39,295 nt of DNA. It comes from a virus. Below are positions 9,810 through 18,070 of this stretch, piece by piece. The stretch is from positions 1 through 39,295 of the IMG/VR virus record IMGVR_UViG_3300037805_000804; one strand, 5' to 3'. Made by a program: the position numbers and the translations under genes. The notes under the pieces are model-generated. The model made no database searches and was not told the DNA's origin. It worked only from the letters and a program-made list of their open reading frames with translations. How positions within the stretch are numbered: position 1 is the first letter of the stretch; the number at the start of each line of letters is the position of its first letter.

Positions 9810-9977
9810 ATGCAAATAGATGATTTTAAACAATTTTGCCTTGAAAAAAGTGCAGGAGCTACAATAGAAGAACAAAATAGGATTCTTAAAATGATACAAG
9901 ATATTAATGATTTTCTTGAATTAAAACTTTTAGAAAATAGTAATGTAAATTCTAAAGATTATACAGATAGATTTTAA
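9810..9977 (+). CDS. Small hypothetical helical protein (55 aa)
   Basis: ATG to TAA without internal TGA. It is a short acidic helical protein encoded just upstream of the YqaJ exonuclease. Not recognised; possibly a partner of the exonuclease, by position only. Confidence 0.55.
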   Translation: MQIDDFKQFCLEKSAGATIEEQNRILKMIQDINDFLELKLLENSNVNSKDYTDRF

Positions 9978-9988
9978 TAAAAAATAAT

Positions 9989-10633
9989 ATGAAAATACTT
10001 AATGAATTAGTCCAGTCTTCGCCCCAATGGTTAGATTCTAGAGTGTGAAAAATATCTGGAACTAAATTGGCTTCAGTAATGGCTTGAAAAAAAGCAGTAG
10101 ATACTTTTATGTTTGAATTACTGTCTGAAAGTTTAGCTCCACTAGAGGAAAATTTTATTTCTCCTGCTATGGAAAGATGAACTAGATTAGAGCCTTATGC
10201 AATAATTGAATATGAAAGAAAACATAATGAAAAAGTAGAACAGCCTTGATTAATTATCGCTGACCATTCTTTCTCTATTTGTTCTCCAGATTGAATTATT
10301 GCTAATACAGAAGGGAAATATACTAAAGCCCTTGAGATAAAATGTTTAGGTGCTAAAAAAATGCTAAAATATATGTTAGCAAAAGAACCTAAAGATATTT
10401 ATAAAATAGAAAAAACTTATTATTGGCAAATTGTGAATTACTTTATTTGTCTAAATGACCTAGAAGAACTTACTTTCTTTTTATACAATCCAGATATGTA
10501 TGAAGAAAAGTTCCAAATATTTGAAATGGTTATAAAGAGAGACCAAATAGAGAAAGATATCGCAAAGGCTAAAAGTAGTGTTTTAGAATTTGAGGGTAAT
10601 TTTAATAAATTAATATTAGATTTATGAGTATAG
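9989..10633 (+). CDS. YqaJ-like viral recombinase/exonuclease (214 aa)
   Basis: The lambda-exonuclease-type PD-(D/E)xK fold is indicated by an N-terminal WLDSRVGKISGT motif, D101 in CSPDG and E116-x-K118 in ALEIKC, then a helix containing YYWQIVNYF. It would resect double-strand ends 5' to 3' for phage recombination. Glycines of the SG and DG motifs are partly TGA. It ends in TAG and overlaps the next gene by 10 bases. The pair with the putative ssDNA-binding protein is typical of phage recombination modules, though no Rad52/Erf-like annealing protein was recognised. Confidence 0.85.
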
Positions 10634-10806
10634 AGAAATTGTATAAGTTTTCTGAAGTATCAGAAATACTTTGAGTAACAAAACATTGTTTGCACGTATG
10701 GGCAGATGAAGAAAAAATAGAAGCTATTAATATTGCGCCAAAAGGACATAAAAGAGCTTTAAGAGTTAAAGAGAGTGAATTAAAAAGAATCACTAATAGT
10801 TTATAA
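10624..10806 (+). CDS. Excisionase/MerR-like helix-turn-helix protein (60 aa)
   Basis: KFSEVSEILGVTKHCLHVWADEE is the standard helix-turn-helix of Xis/MerR-type DNA-binding domains, with the turn Gly encoded by TGA. A basic wing follows. It overlaps the exonuclease gene. No integrase is present, so a regulatory role is more likely than excision. Confidence 0.7.
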
Positions 10807-10821
10807 TTTAAAAATTGATGT

Positions 10822-11535
10822 ATGGAAACAACAATAAGAGATATAATAGATTTTATAGTAAATGTGAATTTGGTAGAATTTATGCTAGATTTAAAATTAA
10901 GTAGCATAGTGGCCTTCGGGGCTTCTTTCTTTATTGGGTATAATATGATACCTAAAATAAAGGCGTGGTATAATAATAGAAAACATTATAATAGAAGACA
11001 AGCGATATTTGTTAATGATTTAGAGAAGGACTTTAATTCTACTGGTAGAGTATATAAAACTAATGTAATTAAGTCAGATAAATTAAAGAACTTAGCAATA
11101 AGATTGTATACTAAATATTCTGCACAAGAAATATCTGAAATGGCTTGATTTTCAATTACAACTTTCCACGAAATAAGAAGGGACGGGAAAAAGCAACCTA
11201 AAACAATAAGAAAACTAACAAAAGCCTTATTGTCTGCTGAAAGAATATTAGAAGATAAATATACTAATAATAGTGTTGTGATAGAGCCTATTAAAAGAAC
11301 ACCTAGATTTACAACTATATGGGAAAAGGCTACTGAAGATGAAATGAGTAAATTATATATATTATGACAAAAATTAACAACAGTTATGGCTCAAAAAGAT
11401 TTAGCTAATATGTTGAAAATAAGTCAGAGTACAGCTAGTTTTGTTTGTAATAAAAAAATTACAAGAAAAGATGAAGTGTTAATGTATATTGAAAAATTTG
11501 AAAAAATAGCTAAAGGCTATAATTTAATTAAATAA
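10822..11535 (+). CDS. Membrane-anchored helix-turn-helix protein (237 aa)
   Basis: Residues ~25-43 (SSIVAFGASFFIGYNM) form one likely transmembrane helix, followed by a basic stretch. A first HTH-like unit is around residues 97-125 (AQEISEMAGFS). A second, Cro/XRE-like unit lies near residues 190-215 (AQKDLANMLKISQSTAS). A TGA at 11146-11148 would truncate it under the standard code. A membrane-bound DNA-binding protein could tether phage DNA or sense envelope state. That function is inference; the family is not recognised. Confidence 0.65.
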
Positions 11536-11547
11536 TAATAAATAAAA

Positions 11548-12009
11548 ATGGAAGCAAGAAAAGTATGTGTTATAATAGAATGTAATAACGATATAATAGA
11601 AGCAAGTGTTGGTTTTGAAATAAAAACAGATAAAAAAATGTCTGAAATAAAAGAGTTTTATAGGCAAATAGCTCCAGTAGCACTTTACTCTGAACAATTG
11701 GAACAAGGTGCTGTACTTAGACTTCTTACAAATTACCTTATAGATTGAAATACTTTGGACACAATAGCAGATAAATATAAAGAATGACTTACAGTTAGAG
11801 TATCAGAAGATGATACAATACTAACAGAAAATGAAAATTATAAATCAGAAGAAGAACAAAAACTTGAAGAAGATAAAGAAAGACTGATGAAAAAAATGAA
11901 AGAAAGTATGGATAAATCTAATAAATGAGAAGGAGATTTTGAAAAAGACCTTAAAATAGCAAAAGAGGCTATAGGGGTATTAGAAGAAATGGTAAAACTT
12001 AAAAAATAA
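11548..12009 (+). CDS. Hypothetical protein with acidic helical C-terminus (153 aa)
   Basis: The N-terminal half has alternating strands and helices. The C-terminal half is Glu/Lys-rich and probably coiled coil. One TGA at 11746-11748 and two or three more are read as Gly. It sits 12 bases after the membrane HTH gene and 4 bases before the next. Not recognised. Confidence 0.65.
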
Positions 12010-12013
12010 AATA

Positions 12014-12478
12014 ATGGCTTTAAGAAAATTATCTTCAGCTACTAGGACAAGAATAAGAAAACATTATGATGATTGAAAAACAGTAGAAGAAATAACTAAA
12101 TTATTTCCTAGAATAAAACCAACATTAAAAGAAATAAATAAAATTATATTCTGTCCTAAGTGAGTTCGGAGAAAAATAGTTAATTGAATTGTTTGGATTC
12201 AGTGTAATAGGTGTGAACAATACAAACCACATATAGAGAAATATTTTCCAGACAATTGAAGGGGTTGATTAGAGTCTAGGTGTAGGTGGTGTAAAAGATT
12301 ACAAAATAATAATTTAAGAAGGCTTAGAAAAAATATGTGAATCAAGAGAATTGATAGATGACCATTATGTACAAAGAGGCGTTGGATTAGGGAAAAACTA
12401 ATAAGGCTGATAGACCTAGATTATTATAAGACAAATAAAAAAAATATTAAATTAAGAAAAAAACTATGACTAAAATAA
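12014..12478 (+). CDS. Zinc-finger protein with two CxxC pairs, basic (154 aa)
   Basis: CNRC and CRWC pairs about 27 residues apart flank a KYFPDNGRGG loop, the same module as in the protein encoded at 2626, so the two are probable paralogs. The C-terminus is highly basic (many Arg and Lys), indicating nucleic acid binding. The last residues overlap the start of the next gene. A structural relation to endonuclease VII zinc domains is possible but not proven. Confidence 0.65.
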
Positions 12479-12786
12479 ATAGAGTAAAATTAAAACTTTT
12501 TAAAACAAATTTAAAACTATTAACAGATTATGCTTTTGAGTTTGATTATAAAAGTGTAATAACTGAAAGAATATATACAGATGAGGATTTGTTGTATGCT
12601 ACATGTATATTAATGCACACATTATGAAATATAGCAATATCTAAAGGATTAGATAAATGATTAAGTGAAAAAACAATAATGATAGTATCTGAACAAATGT
12701 GAGCTGAATTAAGAAAATTTATAAAAACTTATGCAGATTTAGATACTATGAAATTAGCTGATAAATATATGAAATGAGAGAAATAA
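12466..12786 (+). CDS. Hypothetical protein (106 aa)
   Basis: ATG to TAA with four or five internal TGA codons. It overlaps the upstream gene by 13 bases and the downstream gene by 13, suggesting translational coupling across three genes. Mostly helical, not recognised. Confidence 0.65.
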
Positions 12787-13094
12787 AATTTAGAGCTTGG
12801 AAAAAATCTGAGCAAGAAATGAAAATAAAATTTGATATAAATCAAATATTATGTTCTGAGGATTTTTTAACAGAAGAAGAATATAAAGATTTAGAAATTA
12901 TGCAATACACTTGACTTAAAGATAAGAATTGAGTTGAGATATATGAGTGAGATATATTAAGGAGAACTAAAAAAACATATCCTTGATATTATAAAAAGAT
13001 ATATTATATAGAAACTATATTTGATAGAGTATGAGGTAATGATAGGGAGGTCATCTGAAATATATATGAGAATAAAGATTTACTAACTAAATAA
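12774..13094 (+). CDS. YopX-family protein (106 aa)
   Basis: It has the family signature almost in full: MREIKFRAW at the N-terminus, QYTGLKDKNG at about 44-53, EIYEGDI at 55-61 and GNIYENKDLL near the end. TGA encodes the invariant Gly in TGL, NG and EGD. YopX proteins are common in phages of Firmicutes and others and their function is unknown. Here it serves mainly as strong evidence for code 25. Confidence 0.9.
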
Positions 13095-13100
13095 AACATT

Positions 13101-13619
13101 ATGAATTACAGTGTAACACAGTTCTGAAAAGAATTAGATAAAAGTAAATATACTTTTGATGGAGCTACTAAAACATTTAGTAGTAAAGAAAATAATCTAG
13201 TATTAGATTTTAATGATATAGATTGAATAACATTTGATACAGGTTCTAGTTGTACATTTAATACAGGTTCTGATTGTACATTTAAGACAAATTCAGATTG
13301 TACATTTAAGACAAGTTCTAGTTGTACATTTAATACAAGTTCTTATTGTACATTTGATACAGGTGTTAAATGTAAATTTAAGACAGGTTATAATTGTATA
13401 TTTGATACAGGAGGGAATTGTATATTTAAGACAGGTGAACTATGTGTAGTAGTAAGAAGAGATGTATATGAAATTATAGAATTAGAAGAATGAAAAGAAA
13501 TAAAATTGAATGAATATGGAGTTAAATGATATATAGTAATAGAAGAAGAAAAGAAAAAGGTTACATTAGAATTAACTAATGAACAGTTAGAAAAGATTAA
13601 AGACTTACTAACTAAATAA
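13101..13619 (+). CDS. Cys-octapeptide repeat protein, likely beta-solenoid (172 aa)
   Basis: Residues 44-115 consist of nine 8-residue repeats of the pattern [TIK]-F-[DNK]-T-[GSN]-x-x-C, with Cys exactly every eighth residue (C51, 59, 67, 75, 83, 91, 99, 107, 115). Such regular short repeats suggest a narrow beta-solenoid with a ladder of Cys residues, which could bind metal or stack. The flanks are ordinary soluble sequence, with a helical Leu/Glu C-terminus. The DNA is itself a degenerate 24-base tandem repeat. Function unknown. Confidence 0.75.
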
Positions 13620-13648
13620 CATTACTACCTAGTAATGAATTAGTAATA

Positions 13649-13672
13649 ACTTAGTAACTTAATAAAAGAATA
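13649..13672 (+). repeat. Direct repeat in translation-initiation region, copy A
   Basis: A 24-base sequence beginning ACTTAGTAACTTAATAAAAG and ending one base before the ATG at 13674. An identical copy is at 13944-13967 directly before the ATG at 13968. Confidence 0.7.
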
Positions 13673-13673
13673 A

Positions 13674-13838
13674 ATGAGAGAAATAAATTTATTTATATTC
13701 ATAGTAATATTATGAATAATGTCAGGAGCATTAATAGCTTGAGTAAATTGAATAGTGTCAGAAGAAAGTGTAGTTATCACTTCAGCTCTTATGTTAGTAT
13801 TATCATTTGCTTGAGTTTTATTTAACCTAACAGATTAA
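13674..13838 (+). CDS. Small two-helix membrane protein, holin-like (54 aa)
   Basis: Two hydrophobic segments (about residues 6-25 and 33-50) are joined by a short GIVSEES loop, with a charged start and end. Size and topology resemble a minimal holin or membrane anchor. It lies in the early operon far from the lysin gene, so a holin role is uncertain. Several Gly codons in the membrane helices are TGA. Confidence 0.6.
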
Positions 13839-13842
13839 AAAA

Positions 13843-13932
13843 ATGGATAAAACTTTACAGAAAGTAATAAAAAGAGATTTAGAAAAATTAAGGAGAATGA
13901 GGGAATTGAAAAAAAAATTACTAACTAAATAA
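13843..13932 (+). CDS. Very short basic peptide (29 aa)
   Basis: ATG to TAA, 29 residues rich in Lys, Arg, Glu and Leu, ending KLLTK like the previous two soluble proteins in this cluster. It fits neatly between neighbours (4 bases after the stop). It could be a real peptide or a leader. Confidence 0.4.
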   Translation: MDKTLQKVIKRDLEKLRRMRELKKKLLTK

Positions 13933-13943
13933 TATAGTAGATT

Positions 13944-13967
13944 ACTTAGTAACTTAATAAAAGAATA
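13944..13967 (+). repeat. Direct repeat in translation-initiation region, copy B
   Basis: Identical over 24 bases to 13649-13672 and placed immediately before the ATG at 13968. The pair gives two genes the same translation start region. Confidence 0.7.
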
Positions 13968-14195
13968 ATGTTTTGATTAGATAAAAAGAAAACAACAACT
14001 CTATCAGATGAATTATTTGGTAAACAAAATCTAGCTGAAATAAATATATATTGTGCATTTAAAGGCTATTGTAAATGAATAAGAGCTAATATAAAATATC
14101 AACAATGAAGCTTAGAATGAGTTAAAAGAATTAAGGGAGAAAGTTTATCAGAACTTTTAGATAAGATAGAATTATTTGTTAATGAAATTAAATAA
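13968..14195 (+). CDS. Small hypothetical protein (75 aa)
   Basis: ATG to TAA with four TGA codons, one of them codon 3. The stop overlaps the next start (TAATG). Mixed charged helices, not recognised. Confidence 0.6.
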
Positions 14196-14467
14196 TGAAA
14201 AAATTTATAAAAGAAAATATTAATATAATATTTTGAACAACATACATAATACTTAATATATGGAGTATAATTATTTATTATCAAAAAGATAATATATCTG
14301 CTATGGTAGAAGCACTAATACAAATACCTTTAGTAATAGCAATAATGTTTTTATTAAAGTTGTGAGATAAATGGATAGTTTTAATTAAAAAATATGAAAA
14401 ACTAAATAATGATTTAATGAAAGATAATATAGATTCATTAAAAAAACTATCTAAAATTAAAAAATAG
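14195..14467 (+). CDS. Small two-helix membrane protein (90 aa)
   Basis: Two hydrophobic helices, around residues 8-30 and 42-58, are followed by a Lys-rich coiled tail. It is the last gene of the plus-strand block and ends in TAG. It may be a membrane partner of the small membrane protein at 13674. Not recognised. Confidence 0.6.
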
Positions 14468-14754
14468 AGTATAATAAAATCGCCGAAATGGTAATTATAT
14501 AAGTCCTCTCTTTTCCTATTAGGTTTTGTATTCTCGTAATATCGTACTTTTCATAATAGACCTTTTTCAAAAATCCATAGGTTAATTTTTGTACCATAGT
14601 AACCCAATAGGAAAGAGGAGCTTCTGGGGCTATAAAAATAAGGAGTGGGAATATATAGTAATATGTTGGTTGCATACAAAAAAAGAGCATTAATGCTCTT
14701 TTTTTGCTGTATGGAAAACAACATATTTCCTAATCATTGAGAAATACTTTTGTA
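14468..14754. other. Convergent non-coding region with long inverted repeat
   Basis: The plus-strand and minus-strand operons meet here. Motif copies at 14505-14525 (CCTCTCTTTTCCTATTAGGTT) and 14601-14618 (AACCCAATAGGAAAGAGG) are inverted and can pair over about 16 bp, enclosing an 80-base loop. A minus-strand open frame at 14457-14690 exists, but its ATG lies inside the terminator hairpin. I regard the region as non-coding and possibly structured RNA from either strand. Confidence 0.55.
14676..14703. terminator. Bidirectional Rho-independent terminator
   Basis: AAAAAAAGAGCATTAATGCTCTTTTTTT is a near-perfect palindrome giving a stem with A-run and T-run on the two sides. It would terminate both the rightward early operon and the leftward late operon. 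Confidence 0.85.
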
Positions 14755-15078
14755 TTATAAGCAAGATTTTATATATACCAAATCTTTTTCAGAAAAAACT
14801 ATTTTTTCTTTAATAGTTCTACCTTTGTTTGTTAAAAACTTTGGTATATATTTTAATCAGAAGTTTTGTTTCGCTCTTTTTTTCATTATTGTATTTTCTT
14901 GAGCTTCTGCTCTTTTAGCTCTCATATACTGTTTATGATACTCTCTCATTTTTTCTTTATTTCTTTCTCTATATTCTCTTTGTTGTTCTCTTATTTTTTC
15001 TCTATTTCTATTTCTATAAACAGCAGCTTTTGCTTTTCTATCTATTACTTCCTGTATACTCTTATTGATTTTTTTCAT
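14755..15078 (-). CDS. Basic K/R-E-Y repeat helical protein (107 aa)
   Basis: Residues 10-65 are repeats such as NREKIREQQREYRERNKEKM, a highly charged single helix like the DNA-contacting N-terminal region of the HNH protein encoded at 2178. There is no HNH core. The C-terminal 34 residues are visible only when the TGA at 14857-14859 is read as Gly. It may be a DNA-binding remnant of an HNH endonuclease, or a stand-alone nucleic-acid-binding protein. Last gene of the late operon. Confidence 0.65.
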
Positions 15079-15081
15079 AGG

Positions 15082-15243
15082 CTAATATCTATTATCTAAT
15101 ATATATTTTTTTAATTCTTTTTTGTCCTTTGGTGCTTTTTTCTTCATTTTAATAGAAGCCGAAGGTTTAGTGTATTTATTAATACACCGAAGATAACTAC
15201 ATTCACAATCTAATTTAGGATTTGTAATACATTTATTATACAT
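15082..15243 (-). CDS. Small Cys-containing basic protein (53 aa)
   Basis: Four Cys residues in the first 19 positions (C5, C13, C15, C19) followed by a Lys-rich tail, suggesting a metal-binding knuckle. It sits 3 bases after the endolysin stop. Not recognised. Confidence 0.55.
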   Translation of the reverse strand: MYNKCITNPKLDCECSYLRCINKYTKPSASIKMKKKAPKDKKELKKYILDNRY

Positions 15244-15246
15244 AAT

Positions 15247-15792
15247 TTAAGGCTTAGGTATTTTAAACTTCTTATTATTTTTCTTAATATATCAATCTCA
15301 ATTATATAAAACTACAATCTGCTCTAATGATAACTCTATACAGATTTCTCAATATGATTTAGTTCCTATAGAAAAATTTTCTATTTCATCTAAACAATCA
15401 ATAGCTCAAAAGTATCAATTATCTCTATTTACTCTATACCTATTTTCATCTACTTCATATTTAGAAATATGCAAATGTATTCAATTACTGTTACCTGTAT
15501 TTCAAGTCATTCAGATAATATCTCATTTTTTTACACTAACATTACCAACTTTAAATTCATCTAAATGGGCATATCTATACATATTATTTCAATCAGATGT
15601 ATATAGTTTTACCTGCTTTCAATATATCTTATGAATAGAGTGTACTACATCTCAATCTTTAATAGCATAAATAGGAGCAGGTATTCTATTACTCCCTATA
15701 TCAATTCAATTGTGTCAATCCATTCAGAACTTACCATAATATTTTGGATTCTCTCAAAACTTTTGAGTAATATATCAATTTTTTACAATCAT
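15247..15792 (-). CDS. Endolysin, M23 metallopeptidase family (181 aa)
   Basis: Zinc-ligand motifs of M23 (LytM-type) peptidases are complete: H27 and D31 in GHNGIDIG, H76 in YAHLDE, and H106-x-H108 in NGIHLHI, with KKGDIIGMTGNTGNS before it. Most of the motif glycines are TGA. It would cleave peptide cross-bridges of the host wall at the end of infection. The catalytic domain occupies the first ~115 residues; the remaining ~65 may bind the wall. No signal peptide is seen, so export probably depends on a holin; the two-helix protein encoded at 16053 is the candidate. The start overlaps the Acb2-like gene upstream. Confidence 0.9.
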
Positions 15793-15794
15793 TT

Positions 15795-16028
15795 TTATTT
15801 TTTATCATATATAGATACTCAATCGTTAAGATATTGTATAACTTTTCAATATCTCATTCTAGCGTCCTCTAAATGTCTCATAGCTAAAATACTTTGAGCA
15901 ATACATTCTCATTTATCTCATTCAACTTCTCCTTTTTTTAAAAAATCACTAAACTCTCTTGCACTTGCTTCTAATTCAAGTAATTCATCTCTGAATTTAG
16001 TAGCAATATTTTCAAAATCTAATCACAT
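15795..16028 (-). CDS. Candidate Acb2/Tad1-like helical-hairpin anti-defence protein (77 aa)
   Basis: A short all-helical protein with the segment AQSILAMRHLEDARMRYGKV at residues 44-63, followed by NDGVSIYDK. An A-x-x-x-L-E-x-A-x-M helix after a charged first helix resembles the Acb2/Tad1 hairpin domain of phage proteins that sequester cyclic nucleotide signals of CBASS and Thoeris defence. The 77-residue length fits. The resemblance is from memory and by eye only, so this is a hypothesis. It lies between the holin-like gene and the endolysin in the late operon, a place where phages often carry accessory genes. Five TGA codons are read as Gly. Confidence 0.45.
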
Positions 16029-16052
16029 ATATATAAAAATTATAAATTAAAA

Positions 16053-16346
16053 TTATTTTTTATCAATTCCTAAAAGTGCATCAATTTTTTCTTCTTCTAT
16101 TCAATTCTCTAAAACATCTTCTTTTTTCTCTATCTTCTTTTTTTGTTCTTTAGTAAAAGAAGCTCAATCTTTTTTTGCTCCTTTCTTTCATATAAGAAAA
16201 GCAACTATCATACCAAAGTAACTAATAAGAATAGGGTCTAGTTCTATTTTTATTCATAAAAAACTTGTATATATATTTATGATAATAAATGATATACTAG
16301 CAAATGTTGCTGTAATTAGCAAAAAATTTGTTGTACTTTTAAACAT
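16053..16346 (-). CDS. Holin-like membrane protein (97 aa)
   Basis: Two hydrophobic helices (about residues 8-30 and 38-56), then a strongly charged Lys/Glu tail, fit class II holin topology. It is two genes upstream of the M23 endolysin. It would permeabilise the membrane to release the lysin. No family motif is visible, so the call rests on topology and position. Confidence 0.6.
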
Positions 16347-16349
16347 AAT

Positions 16350-16619
16350 CTATCTATTAAATTTTAATATCCCTTTTTTTCACCAAACATATTGTATTTC
16401 TTCACTCTTTTTACAATGGTTTTTATAATTAGCTATTTTAGCTACTATTTTATTCCTAGTATATGTTTTAATGAGAGCTTCACTAATCTTAAACCACTCA
16501 TTCACAGATTGTGCTTTTATTCAAGATAAAAACTTTTTATGTAATTTATCTATTCAATATAAATCAAGCAATCTCAGAACTCTAGTTAAATTTTTTTTGT
16601 CTATATTTTTATTTATCAT
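16350..16619 (-). CDS. Hypothetical basic protein (89 aa)
   Basis: ATG to TAG with three TGA codons. It is a Lys-rich helical protein, probably soluble, next to the holin-like gene and overlapping the upstream membrane gene. Not recognised. Confidence 0.6.
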
Positions 16620-16743
16620 TTTTTTTTAGTTTATCATTTATTTTTTTATATTTTTTATCTATACTTTCTTCATCAATAAACACTTCTAATACTATTACCC
16701 CTATTACAAGGACTACAAATACTGTTATTATAAAATATACCAT
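16609..16743 (-). CDS. Single-pass membrane mini-protein (44 aa)
   Basis: Residues 2-23 are a hydrophobic helix rich in Val and Ile, followed by a charged helical tail. The layout is like an i-spanin or small lysis accessory protein. Position among the lysis genes supports this weakly. Confidence 0.5.
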   Translation of the reverse strand: MVYFIITVFVVLVIGVIVLEVFIDEESIDKKYKKINDKLKKNDK

Positions 16744-16754
16744 AAATATAATTT

Positions 16755-17153
16755 TTAATTATTATTAAAATAATTTTCTTCCCTATATTTTTCTTCTGGG
16801 TCTTCTACATACTTAAATATAAATCCTCAGCAAGAATTTGCCCTTCAATTAACAACATTTGAAATAGACTTACTATGGATATTTAGTTCTATACCTGCTT
16901 CAGTAATACTATCCCAGTATTTTATTTCATTTCATTCTAAATTATACTGAATAATTGGTTTTCTTCAACCTTTTCTTTCAAAAGTCTTTTCGAAATCTAA
17001 TAAATTATCTATTTTATAATTAATTAAATCTATAAGCTGTACCACATGTTCATCATGTGCTTCGGCCATTTTCTTTAATTCTTGTAATACTTTCAAGTCC
17101 ATTCAGTTAGCTTGGACTTCTTTATATATCTGGTCAGTATAAAAATTAGTCAT
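16755..17153 (-). CDS. NUMOD1-containing protein without nuclease core (132 aa)
   Basis: The C-terminal part IHSKSISNVVNGRANSCGGF followed by IFKY is the NUMOD1 helix-turn-helix module normally found at the C-terminus of HNH/GIY-YIG homing endonucleases, and TGA falls on its conserved glycines. The N-terminal ~60 residues are helical with no HNH or GIY-YIG motif. It may be a decayed homing endonuclease or a DNA-binding module reused as a regulator. Confidence 0.7.
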
Positions 17154-17169
17154 AATATATTATTAAAAA

Positions 17170-17421
17170 TTAACATTCATCTTCCCTTAATTCGTGTATT
17201 CTTCTAGTGCTTAAAGCCATAAGATTATGAATATCACTAAGTTGTAAATTTATTAATATTTTTTCTTTTACAGAACTTTCAATTCTCTGTACTGTCAAAC
17301 AACCTTCTTCTTGAAACAACATTTCTCTATATTCCTGTAAAGCTCATAAGTCTTTATCTTTATATAGATTATCAACCATTTGGTAGTTTTCCTCAAAGCT
17401 ATCTCTAAAATTTAGGCTCAT
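17170..17421 (-). CDS. Hypothetical helical protein (83 aa)
   Basis: ATG to TAA with one TGA. Acidic, helical, soluble. Part of a dense row of small late genes that overlap or abut. Not recognised. Confidence 0.55.
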
Positions 17422-17674
17422 CTTTAAATCAATAATTAAGAATAAAATGTTCAACTTCTTTATCTAATCTATATTTAAGTACAAAGGGTTTTAAATATTC
17501 TTTTAAATAATTTCTCCAATCATCTTTTTCTTCCTCTGACATTGTCCATTGCATATACCAATCATCTATTTTGTTTAATTTTTCAATACTTCAAGGGTAA
17601 GTATCTATATATCAGCATATACTAAACATTTCTTTTATAACTTCTTCCAAGTTATTCTCATCAAATTTTTTCAT
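17405..17674 (-). CDS. Hypothetical acidic protein (89 aa)
   Basis: ATG to TAG with three TGA codons. Rich in Trp (DDWYMQW, DDWRNY), Glu and Lys. It overlaps both neighbours by about 20 bases. Not recognised. Confidence 0.55.
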
Positions 17675-17879
17675 TTTTAGAATTTAATAAATATTCTACT
17701 CTTTCTTTAATTTCTCCAATTACAACTCCAGTATCTAATAATCTTTTATTTAATTTATTATATATCTCTCCCCTATCTATAGCCCTAAGATTATATAAAT
17801 CATCAGATATTTGTAGTGCTAATCTTGTTTGCTCTTTTCTTAACTCTTTAACATTATAACAATTTTTTATTTCTAACAT
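17652..17879 (-). CDS. Hypothetical helical protein (75 aa)
   Basis: Charged two-helix protein. Two adjacent TGA codons near the end add Gly-Gly-Glu before TAA. It overlaps the downstream gene. Not recognised. Confidence 0.55.
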
Positions 17880-18070
17880 AATAAGTTTTTAATTTTATTA
17901 AATATATCTTCTGATATAAGTGTTTTATATTTATCAAATTCCTCACACTCACAAGCAGATAATTCTACTGTTTCTTTACCTTTTTTAAGTCATTTACTAT
18001 TATGCTTTAATATTTTTTCTTGTGTAACATAATCTAAAGGTTGTCATTGACTATAATTTTTTCTTCTCAT
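17873..18070 (-). CDS. Small hypothetical protein (65 aa)
   Basis: ATG to TAG with two TGA codons. Has a CxC pair (ACEC) in the middle and a Lys-rich character. It overlaps neighbours on both sides. Not recognised. Confidence 0.55.

Noticed and set aside
13234-13449. Plus-strand ORF of repeated Ile/Val/His/Leu units
   Set aside because: Out-of-frame reading of the octapeptide repeat gene at 13101-13619; the in-frame version has flanking normal sequence and a clean start and stop.
14480-14640. tRNA or suppressor tRNA-Gly(UCA) gene
   Set aside because: I looked for cloverleaf arms and a T-arm sequence in the gaps and saw none by eye; tRNAscan with a relaxed model would settle it.
14457-14690. 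Minus-strand ORF of 77 codons in the convergent region
   Set aside because: Its start codon lies inside the bidirectional terminator hairpin and it spans the inverted motif pair; it also overlaps the end of the plus-strand gene. It looks like a chance frame.
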